From NCBI GenBank assembly GCA_937934645.1, contig CALGYZ010000097.1, forward strand, positions 1-14,260: a DNA stretch of 14,260 nucleotides, read 5' to 3'. Source of the stretch: an uncultured Bacillaceae bacterium. Its GTDB lineage: Bacteria > Bacillota > Bacilli > Bacillales > Caldibacillaceae. Shown here piece by piece: positions 7,149 to 14,260 of this stretch (position 1 is its first letter; every line of letters begins with the position of its first letter). The translations under genes and the position numbers were made by a program. A model generated the notes under the pieces. That model was not told the origin of the DNA. It was given only the letters and a program-made list of their open reading frames with translations, and did not search any database.

Positions 7149-7520
7149 ATGAATTTAGGTACGTTTTCCCTCAGTTTGAAGGTGAAGGATCTCCAGGTTT
7201 CCCAAGAGTTTTACGAAAAACTCGGATTTAATGTACTGGGCGGGGATAAAAATAAAAACTGGCTGATTATGAAAAATGGCAATTGCATCATCGGCCTGTT
7301 CCAGGGCATGTTCGAGAAAAACATATTAACCTTTAACCCGTGCCGGGATGAAAACGGTAATATTGTCGAACCGGTCAACGATGTGCGAGAAATCCAGAAG
7401 CAGCTGGAGGAAAGAGGAATTGAAATCATCGATGAAGCGGATGAAACAACGGAAGGCCCTGATTTTATCACCTTAGAGGACCCGGACGGAAACCCGATCC
7501 TGATTGACCAACACACGTAA
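7149..7520 (+). CDS. VOC superfamily protein (glyoxalase/bleomycin-resistance fold)
   Basis: The 123-residue protein has the usual length of one VOC unit with two beta-alpha-beta-beta-beta modules. The opening SLSLKVKDLQVSQEFYEKLGF is the first strand and helix, and ITLEDPDGNPILIDQ is the hallmark closing segment. VOC proteins bind metal and act as isomerases, dioxygenases or thiol transferases, or bind drugs. Here the usual metal positions look altered: Ser replaces the His of the first strand, and Leu stands where the last strand normally has Glu (after DPDGN). It may be a non-metal binding protein. The start has AGGAGG seven bases before the ATG. It stands alone on the plus strand and shares its terminator with the convergent dptH. 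The true substrate cannot be inferred. Confidence 0.88.
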   Translation: MNLGTFSLSLKVKDLQVSQEFYEKLGFNVLGGDKNKNWLIMKNGNCIIGLFQGMFEKNILTFNPCRDENGNIVEPVNDVREIQKQLEERGIEIIDEADETTEGPDFITLEDPDGNPILIDQHT

Positions 7521-7522
7521 AG

Positions 7523-7553
7523 AAAAAGGACAGCCTTCAAGACTGTCCTTTTT
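7523..7553. terminator. Bidirectional terminator shared by the VOC gene and dptH
   Basis: AAAAAGGACAG (7523-7533) and CTGTCCTTTTT (7543-7553) form an exact 11-base stem with a 9-base loop, T-tailed on both strands. It starts two bases after the VOC stop. The dptH stop codon (7552-7554) overlaps the outer end of the right arm, so translation of dptH ends inside its own terminator. Confidence 0.88.
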
Positions 7554-10500
7554 ACATTTCTTTTATTTGTTTGATTCGTTCATCTAAAGAGGTGATATTA
7601 ATGATTACCGGTTCCGACATGACCAGTTTTCCTTCCCGATTGATGACCGGACCGTGGTATACACATTGCCCTTTATTAAGACCGGTTAGTTTTCTTTCCC
7701 ATTCCCTTTTCGACGCTTGATCACGGCCGAAATTCGCAGCAATTGAACTGATTTCATTTTCAGGCGGTTGGAAATAAATTTTCTGTGTGGCCATTTGCAG
7801 ACGGGAAATTTCGTCAGCCGGTAAAAATCCTTTTAAAAATTGTGTAGCGAACCAGCCGGACCAGCCAAATTTCCGGCCCTCTGTTAATATTTTCGCACTT
7901 GGTGATTTTTCACTTAAATCAAGATTCTGGGCTTCATCCAGGACAACCGGCAATAAAGTATGCTGGTTGCCATGCTGTAATTGGTAATACCATAAATCCC
8001 ACAAGATAAATTCAGTGATCACTTTTTGTATATCCGCTGCAAATCCGTTCAGCTGGATAATATTAATTTTCCCTTTTTGTTTGATGAAATCTGCCCAATC
8101 GAATTTTTTCGTTTGGTCAAAAGGGTCTTTGTCGATTAACGGATTCAATTGGGATAATGCCGTTTTTGCCGGTCCGGATGAATCCTGTACCAGCTCATCG
8201 CGGAGCATTTGTAAATTGATGCCATCGCCATATTTATTTAAGCCCCGGATGATGGCTTGATAAATGGCATTCAATTGTTGGATGCCCAAATCTTTATAAA
8301 CTGCACCAAAAACGCTTTTCATCCGCTCGGCGACATCAGAAAAATCCTCGTCAATGTAAACTCCTTCGTCCAATTCTTTTTGGTTCCGTTTAAAGGGATT
8401 GACGGGGAATTTATCCTTGGCTACAAAGATTTGCTCGATTTTACCGCCTAAAAACTCTTTAAACTCCGGTTCCAATTTGGAGTTTGTGAAACCGCCGGTA
8501 TAGTCAAAGATCAGGCTGGAAATATTTTGTGCCGCTAATTCCAACAAAAGACATTGGATAAAGTACGTTTTCCCTTGTCCTGATTTACCGGAAATTAATA
8601 GATGACGGTTGGCTAATTCCGGATGGGTGTATTCCCAATAAAGTTTGTGTGTAGACCCTTCTACGGTGCCTAACAAGATACGTACATCCCGAAGAGCCTG
8701 TGGTTTCATTTCTTCTGATGATGGTTTTGAACCAGATTGGGGTTCTATCTCCTGTTCAGTTTCTTCAACGGGTTCTATTTCTTTTATCGGATGATCAGTT
8801 TTATCCTGGTCTCCATTATCTTGTTTTCCTTCTTCTGTGACCGCTTGTTCCGGGTTATACCGGTTTGCCAATAAATCATCCGGATTAATATCGGTTTTTC
8901 CGTCATGAATCCGGTTCCGGATCGTTTCGATATCTTCGACGACACCTGAATATGCATCTTCTTCAGCCAGCTCCAAAACAAGTACATCCTCATCCATTCG
9001 TGCAGCTCTCCAGGCTGCATCCTTTTTGAAAGATAGAACCATTCCTTTTCCAATAAACGGTCTTAAATGATCGCCGATTTCGTAATCATCATTCAATAGT
9101 CTAGCTTTCACTTGCTCGATTAGGTGAAATTCTTTTTCCGGCCACAAATCATTGATCACAAATTTCCGTGCATTGGCCAAAAACATTTCTACAAAGAAAT
9201 TCCGGTAAAAACTGTTTTTAAACAGTAATCTTCCTTCGTTCTCCGTTCTTGCCAATTCTTTGTCCAACAGTTTTCTGGTCGTATTGATTTGTTCTTTTGC
9301 TTTGGTAATCACTGAATTTGTATTGAATCCTACTTTCACTTCGACCGGATAATAGTGCATGTATATTTCGTCATCTTTCATCTCCAGGCCGATCAATAAT
9401 AAATCATCACTCGTAGAGCCTGTAACGCCTAAATTTTTTGCCGAGAATATTCCGCCGCTCTTCGTTAAATTCACAACGCCGGCAACACGTAAAATTTCTT
9501 CCAGGGAAATCGGCACCCAGATGATATCTTTCGTATCCAGGAAACTTAACGAATATTTAATTGCCGAGATGATGCTTAATTTTTCTCGGGAGAATTGACC
9601 TTTACTGCCGACAATTTTTAACAGCCATTCCCCATTGATTGTATTAAACGTACGGATGGCCGAATTAATCTGCTCATCCGTGGCCACGACACTTTCATCT
9701 TCTAAATATTGCTTAATGATATGTCTAAATTGCGCTGTTTTATCCGTTACGGTAATTGCATCATATTGATTGGAAGATGTATATTGGTCACTGTAATGAA
9801 TAATTAATAAATCCCGGTCGGTTTTTTTGAAATACTCCAGGCCTACATTCGGATCGATAAATGTTACCCAATAAGATGAATCGTAAAGGGCATTCAACTT
9901 TTCTTCTTTTTCCGTACTGGTCAGGGTAACAATAGACTCATTTTTCCGGTACGGGTTATTTCCTTCATTTTGCAAATTGGCGGCTAGTTCATTTAAACAA
10001 ATCGCCGTTTGTATTAAGCGCTCATCCTTATTCAAAATATGTTTTACCCCGAACCCTGTCCGGTAATTCTGTCTGCCTTTGACCGATGTCAGTGCAGACA
10101 ACAAACCATTTAGTGATATACCGGTATCAATTTGATCCGCATTATCTTTCGCATCATTATCCTGGGATACCATTTTATAAAAGGAAATATGGGCATAATG
10201 ATAATTTCCATCGTCTTTCATTTTATAGTATCGGATATTTTCCCGGATGATTCTCAGCATATCGACAGGATCGAGATCGTTCGATTCTAAATACAAATCA
10301 AACTTTTCTTTTAGCGCATTGGCATCATATTTGGAAAACAATTCGAACGCGCTGATTTTCTCCTCGTTTTGATATAAAGCAACATCAACGGGGATGATTT
10401 GATTCAGGCCACATTTTTCAATTCGATTTTTTACAAAATTAAATATTCCTTTCAATACTTCCTCATCATTTATAATATTAATGATATTGACTTTCAATGG

Positions 10501-12714
10501 TGCCCGCGAGCCTTCTAAAAATAGAAATTGGAAATGTTCCACAAATTGATTTAATTTTTCCTCGATAACATTGGCCATATATACACTGGATTCACCGACA
10601 GATACTTGGCTGTTCGGCTCGTACTCCACCCATTCAACGGCTGTTTGTTGATTAACCGGACGATACAAAACATCTCCTCTTCCGTAAATGTACGGAAGTA
10701 AATTGTTTGGCCGCAAACGGTCGAGGATATGATAGTCAATTTTTTCGTTATCCAGCTGTTCCATGACGGCCAGTTGATAGGCCACATTTAAAGGATGTAG
10801 CGGAGTCAGGTAGATTTTGTTATGATCTTGAATCATGCCCAATAGAAACAGATTTTTTTGACAATCCGCCAATATACTGTTTTCTTCAATGGCTTGAACC
10901 GATTGATTGAAAGCATCCACATAACTTTCACTCAGCTTCTTCAACTCTCCGTCTAAATATGCCAGGCTTGGAAGCAAGTCATTTTCCTTATAATATCTTA
11001 ATAACTCTAGGTATCTCTCTTCTAACTCTGCATCAACAGCCATCTCTTTTTTCTTCAGTCCGAGGGATGTTTTCTCGGCAAACCGCATCTCTTCTTCGAT
11101 CCATTTTCTTTCAAGGTTCAGAAAAGTTTTGAAATCTTCCGTAACCGGGTACAGCTCCGTATCCATTTGCAGTTTTCCATTTTCATAAATAAAATGTCTT
11201 TGCTTTTCCCTCTTATACTTATATACTTGCTTACCTTTTAGAACAGGAATTTTATTGGAAGCTTCCTCTACAACCTTTATGGGTAGGACAAAGTCATTCA
11301 ATTTTATGTTAAAAAGAAGTGAATCATCTATCCAGGCCGGAGAAGAGGAAGAAATTTCCAATCCTGTCATGTCCGGAGAAAGTTCAATCGTTTCGTCCTG
11401 TTCTTCAACAAAGAGTTCAGAACCTGAGGTAGCGCCGAACTTAATGTTTTCCCCGTTGTTGTGAATAACGATCCTTTGCTCCCTCTCTTTAATTTCATAA
11501 ACGGTTTGCACTGGTTTTAAAAATTCCGGATGACATTCAACGATCGCAATGTTAAATTCATATGCTGACTTTGTTTCATTTTTATGCTTGTACCGAATTC
11601 GAAAAAAGGATATTTCCCCCGGGTTATGAGGCAGTTTCACTTTAAGCTTTTTACCGGAATTTACTGCATATTTTTCACTCTTTTTGTGAATGTATTCTTT
11701 TTTCAAATGTTCATCGAATTCAAAGGTCAGATTGATTTCTTTCAGAGCATCCGGATTAAAGACAATGATATGCCGCTTTCGCTGGCCGGCTTTCGTCATT
11801 CGCTGTGGTTTTTCCCAATAAGGCAAGCCTTCTTCTGTTTTTTTCTTATTGGACTCAATATATTCCAACGATTTTTTTGCTGCGAGCTTATATTTTTCAT
11901 TTGATTCCTTTACAAATGAAAATTCGAGGTCTTTCCAATCGTCTCTTTTTAACTTTTTCGCACCTTGATCATCAAACAGCTTTTCCAGCTCATCCAAGTT
12001 TTCATATTCGTGAATATGCTGAACTTGTTCAAAGAAGCGGTGGTTTTCTTCTAATCGCTTTTTCATTTGGTTCTGGGAATATTGGTCCAGATTACGATCC
12101 TTAAACAAACCTAATTTCGCGTAATTTTCATCTTTGATCCGGCCTTGCTCCAAAAGTGCTAACACTTCGGCGAAATCAGCAAGCTGGGGGTGAAGCATCA
12201 TATTGTCGAGCTTTTTTTGTAAATAATAATGAGCTACAGCTTTCTCGGCTTTCGTTAATGGCGATTTCTCGATTTCCTGTTCCAACGTTTGCGTGATGGT
12301 TTTTACATGAAAAGGCATTCCCTCTTTTTGGAGATCGCTGTTCCCGCCTCTAATACTGTCAAGGGTTTCATGGCAAATGCAGAGAAGTGCCGTGTTTTGA
12401 AACTTGTCTTTCTGCTCTCCGACCTTATTTCGTAAGGTGACTAAAAAGTCCGGAGTGACATGGTTAATCGTCGCCGCAACAATAACGAGAATATCATTGA
12501 TCTTTATTCCGAATGTCTCATATGGTGAGCTATTCTCATGGTGCTGATAGGAAAAATCCGCTACATTCGGGGCATGATTTAATATGTCATAAAATAATCC
12601 GGCTTCCTCTTCGCTGTCAAACTGGAGGTAATATCGTTCCCCTCCGGACAACTCTTCCTGTTCTAAGAAAGCTATTAACTTTTTTACCAGGTATTTATAA
12701 AATTGGTTTAACAT
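7552..12714 (-). CDS. dptH: DNA phosphorothioation-dependent restriction protein DptH
   Basis: DptH is the large ATPase of the DptFGH complex, which attacks DNA lacking the Dnd phosphorothioate mark. The 1720-residue product matches the family in size and in its place behind dptG. Visible parts: an N-terminal helical region; a strand-rich section from about residue 315; a middle region with a PD-(D/E)XK-like motif, D1103 and D1104 then E1125 and K1127 in YYPVEVKVGFN, followed by a helix with a Gln; an acidic low-complexity linker at about 1286-1338; and a C-terminal HerA/FtsK-type ATPase with Walker A GKSGQGKT at 1376-1383 and Walker B VVLDEAQNL (D1593, E1594). The ATG at 12714 was chosen because GGTGAT lies seven bases before it. 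An ATG at 12723 or GTG at 12735 is possible. The start overlaps the end of dptG by 20 bases. Confidence 0.92.
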   Translation of the reverse strand: MLNQFYKYLVKKLIAFLEQEELSGGERYYLQFDSEEEAGLFYDILNHAPNVADFSYQHHENSSPYETFGIKINDILVIVAATINHVTPDFLVTLRNKVGEQKDKFQNTALLCICHETLDSIRGGNSDLQKEGMPFHVKTITQTLEQEIEKSPLTKAEKAVAHYYLQKKLDNMMLHPQLADFAEVLALLEQGRIKDENYAKLGLFKDRNLDQYSQNQMKKRLEENHRFFEQVQHIHEYENLDELEKLFDDQGAKKLKRDDWKDLEFSFVKESNEKYKLAAKKSLEYIESNKKKTEEGLPYWEKPQRMTKAGQRKRHIIVFNPDALKEINLTFEFDEHLKKEYIHKKSEKYAVNSGKKLKVKLPHNPGEISFFRIRYKHKNETKSAYEFNIAIVECHPEFLKPVQTVYEIKEREQRIVIHNNGENIKFGATSGSELFVEEQDETIELSPDMTGLEISSSSPAWIDDSLLFNIKLNDFVLPIKVVEEASNKIPVLKGKQVYKYKREKQRHFIYENGKLQMDTELYPVTEDFKTFLNLERKWIEEEMRFAEKTSLGLKKKEMAVDAELEERYLELLRYYKENDLLPSLAYLDGELKKLSESYVDAFNQSVQAIEENSILADCQKNLFLLGMIQDHNKIYLTPLHPLNVAYQLAVMEQLDNEKIDYHILDRLRPNNLLPYIYGRGDVLYRPVNQQTAVEWVEYEPNSQVSVGESSVYMANVIEEKLNQFVEHFQFLFLEGSRAPLKVNIINIINDEEVLKGIFNFVKNRIEKCGLNQIIPVDVALYQNEEKISAFELFSKYDANALKEKFDLYLESNDLDPVDMLRIIRENIRYYKMKDDGNYHYAHISFYKMVSQDNDAKDNADQIDTGISLNGLLSALTSVKGRQNYRTGFGVKHILNKDERLIQTAICLNELAANLQNEGNNPYRKNESIVTLTSTEKEEKLNALYDSSYWVTFIDPNVGLEYFKKTDRDLLIIHYSDQYTSSNQYDAITVTDKTAQFRHIIKQYLEDESVVATDEQINSAIRTFNTINGEWLLKIVGSKGQFSREKLSIISAIKYSLSFLDTKDIIWVPISLEEILRVAGVVNLTKSGGIFSAKNLGVTGSTSDDLLLIGLEMKDDEIYMHYYPVEVKVGFNTNSVITKAKEQINTTRKLLDKELARTENEGRLLFKNSFYRNFFVEMFLANARKFVINDLWPEKEFHLIEQVKARLLNDDYEIGDHLRPFIGKGMVLSFKKDAAWRAARMDEDVLVLELAEEDAYSGVVEDIETIRNRIHDGKTDINPDDLLANRYNPEQAVTEEGKQDNGDQDKTDHPIKEIEPVEETEQEIEPQSGSKPSSEEMKPQALRDVRILLGTVEGSTHKLYWEYTHPELANRHLLISGKSGQGKTYFIQCLLLELAAQNISSLIFDYTGGFTNSKLEPEFKEFLGGKIEQIFVAKDKFPVNPFKRNQKELDEGVYIDEDFSDVAERMKSVFGAVYKDLGIQQLNAIYQAIIRGLNKYGDGINLQMLRDELVQDSSGPAKTALSQLNPLIDKDPFDQTKKFDWADFIKQKGKINIIQLNGFAADIQKVITEFILWDLWYYQLQHGNQHTLLPVVLDEAQNLDLSEKSPSAKILTEGRKFGWSGWFATQFLKGFLPADEISRLQMATQKIYFQPPENEISSIAANFGRDQASKREWERKLTGLNKGQCVYHGPVINREGKLVMSEPVIINITSLDERIKQIKEM

Positions 12715-14062
12715 ATTGTGCATCACCACTATCACTTTTTTTATCTAAGATGTTGATTTTGTCGAACAGCTCAACAACCGCTTCTTTTGAATACCGGTCG
12801 AAAAATACACCCCGCCGTTCAAATTCCCGGAACACTTCTTTTAATGACTTCCGCTCGTTTTTTATACTGACTGCTGTAAGTAACAACAGAAATTCTTGCG
12901 TAACGTTTAGCATGTAACCGAGAGCTCCGCGGGTTTTTAAAAAGTATTTTTTACCGACTTCTTCAATGGATAACGCATACCGGCTTTTTGTTTCTTCGCG
13001 AACCCCTTCTTTCAGGCTTTCAAATAGTTGTGTCACCAAATCATCGTAGGTATTCGTTAATTCAATTTCCGGCAGTGAAGTATGGTACCGGTATTCAGTG
13101 ATCCAGGTTCGTAAAATTTCTAGTAAATCTTCCTGATTTTCGGACGGGAGTTCCTCAAAGTGGCTTTTTAGCTCCGGGTAAGTCATCGTACGGGTTGCAC
13201 CGAACAACGTATTCAAATGTTCTAAGCAGTTCACATGCACTAAGAGATTTCTTGCCGCTTCTTTTATTCTTTTATATCCAAGGCTATAGCCGTTTCTGTT
13301 CTTGCTTGTACTTTCCCAATCGAGTGTATAAACGACCTTATGAATCGTATTCCTATTGCTCTTCTGTTTTTGGTTTAATTTTAATGTTACCTGGGTGATA
13401 TAAAAGAAGTAATAATAGGCTAAAAAGAGATGAATATGATTAATAAAGTATTCACGATGTTTAGCCAGATAGATAATATCCTCTTGGAATAGATTGGAAA
13501 TCTCTGGAATTAGTCCATGATATTTTTGATGAAACTGAGATGATTCTAAGTGATCCAAATTCTCTAAAATGAGTTTGGCCATTAAATGATCTGCCACGGA
13601 TTTTTCAAAATAACCGGCAAGGATCTCATCTTTTTGCAGTAAAACATCCCGGATAAATAACGCGATTTCCTGTTCCCCTTTTGCCTCTTTACCAATGGCC
13701 AATGGCATATATTGTAAAATGTGCGGATGAAATACTTTCATGGATTTGAGATCATCGACTAAGAAACTTCGTACTAATTTTTCAAAATAGGGCTGATCTT
13801 CCTCGTCCGGACGAACTTGCTCTGTAATTTTTTCCACCACATCATCGATCGATACTTTGCTTTCCAATTTGTTTCCGTTAACGATGCGGGCAAATTCACC
13901 GGTTACTCCGCTGAACCCTTCCGCAAATTTCGCCCGTTCCGGGTTCCGGGTAGGAAAGGGTAAAATTGGACATTTTTTGTTGATTGTATGTTTTAACCCT
14001 TTTTTCTCTTCTTTTACTGATAATGACCGCCGTAATTCCTGCAAATGTTCCGTATATTTCAT
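12695..14062 (-). CDS. dptG: DNA phosphorothioation-dependent restriction protein DptG
   Basis: DptG is the second member of the DptF-DptG-DptH restriction complex that acts with the Dnd sulphur-modification system; its biochemical part is not settled. The 455-residue protein is soluble and largely helical, of normal family length. The C-terminus is the best marker: LGYMLNVTQEFLLLLTAV, then an FEKRG-like FERRGVFFDRYSKEAV, then KKSDSGDAQYVK (442-452), which I recognise as the conserved DptG ending and which looks like a winged-helix tail. No Walker or nuclease motif is visible. The ATG is preceded by GAGGG at a seven-base distance. It starts two bases after the stop of the upstream gene and overlaps dptH by 20 bases, so the three genes are probably translated together from a promoter outside the window. 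Confidence 0.92.
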   Translation of the reverse strand: MKYTEHLQELRRSLSVKEEKKGLKHTINKKCPILPFPTRNPERAKFAEGFSGVTGEFARIVNGNKLESKVSIDDVVEKITEQVRPDEEDQPYFEKLVRSFLVDDLKSMKVFHPHILQYMPLAIGKEAKGEQEIALFIRDVLLQKDEILAGYFEKSVADHLMAKLILENLDHLESSQFHQKYHGLIPEISNLFQEDIIYLAKHREYFINHIHLFLAYYYFFYITQVTLKLNQKQKSNRNTIHKVVYTLDWESTSKNRNGYSLGYKRIKEAARNLLVHVNCLEHLNTLFGATRTMTYPELKSHFEELPSENQEDLLEILRTWITEYRYHTSLPEIELTNTYDDLVTQLFESLKEGVREETKSRYALSIEEVGKKYFLKTRGALGYMLNVTQEFLLLLTAVSIKNERKSLKEVFREFERRGVFFDRYSKEAVVELFDKINILDKKSDSGDAQYVKPIL

Positions 14063-14064
14063 CG

Positions 14065-14260
14065 TTACTCCCTCTTAAATGTAAATTCGTTAAAGTCTTC
14101 ATCATATTCTAGTTTAAATAATAGATCTTCCGTATGATCATAGATCATTAATTCATCTTCTTTTTTGCTTAACTTTAATAATTTGTCAATAAATTCAATA
14201 AATTGAATGGCATCCTCTTTATCTTTTTTATTTGGTCTGTAACCATTTAATACTTTTAAG
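14065..14260 (-). CDS. dptF: DptF, C-terminal 64 residues only (cut by window edge)
   Basis: An open frame enters from the right edge (first full codon at 14259) and stops with TAA at 14065-14067, two bases before the dptG start. It encodes 64 residues, beginning LKVLNGYRPNKKDKED and ending FNEFTFKRE, charged and helical. Position directly before dptG on the same strand is the standard place of dptF, the small ATPase of the restriction complex. Its ATPase part would lie outside the window, so the identification rests mainly on gene order. Confidence 0.75.
   Translation of the reverse strand, partial: LKVLNGYRPNKKDKEDAIQFIEFIDKLLKLSKKEDELMIYDHTEDLLFKLEYDEDFNEFTFKRE

Noticed and set aside
1..14260. 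CRISPR array, tRNA, rRNA or insertion sequence
   Set aside because: No regularly spaced repeats, cloverleaf-like segments, transposase motifs or terminal inverted repeats with target duplications were found by eye on either strand.

Overview
The window looks like chromosomal DNA from a low-to-moderate-GC Firmicute, most likely Bacillaceae. The evidence is strong AGGAGG-type ribosome binding sites, GTG and TTG starts, compact U-tailed hairpin terminators, and a gene set (YobV-like WYL regulator, ArsB-family transporter, stand-alone amidase, VOC protein) typical of that family. No rRNA, tRNA, transposase or CRISPR array is visible. Genus cannot be fixed from this stretch.

Layout. At the left edge, in AT-rich surroundings, a minus-strand gene (172-2106) encodes a DUF2075-type protein that joins a PD-(D/E)XK nuclease-like N-terminus to an SF1-like helicase/ATPase. 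Upstream of it, same strand, is a WYL-domain transcription regulator (2199-3154) whose DNA-binding domain is split from the rest by a one-base frameshift. Its promoter carries a clear palindromic operator. A small three-helix membrane protein (3437-3742, plus strand) is followed by a shared terminator. A minus-strand group follows, made of a 60-residue protein, a GatA-like amidase overlapping it by 11 bases, and, beyond an intercistronic hairpin, an ArsB-family transporter. A 390-base gap separates this group from a plus-strand VOC protein (7149-7520).

The right half (7552-14260, minus strand) holds the restriction arm of a DNA phosphorothioation (Dnd/Dpt) system: the 3' end of a probable dptF, all of dptG and all of dptH, packed with a 2-base gap and a 20-base overlap and so probably translated as one unit. 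DptF, DptG and DptH act together to attack DNA that lacks the phosphorothioate mark. The marking genes (dndBCDE) are not in the window and would be expected to the right.

The most notable observations are a PD-(D/E)XK-like motif inside DptH, upstream of an acidic linker and a HerA/FtsK-type ATPase; a second nuclease-plus-ATPase gene (DUF2075 type) about 5.4 kb away; the broken WYL regulator with its intact operator; and the small protein coupled to the amidase, which may be a GatC/AtzG-like partner. Dpt itself is a known system. I see no convincing wholly new system, but the nuclease motif in DptH and the DUF2075 gene deserve follow-up.
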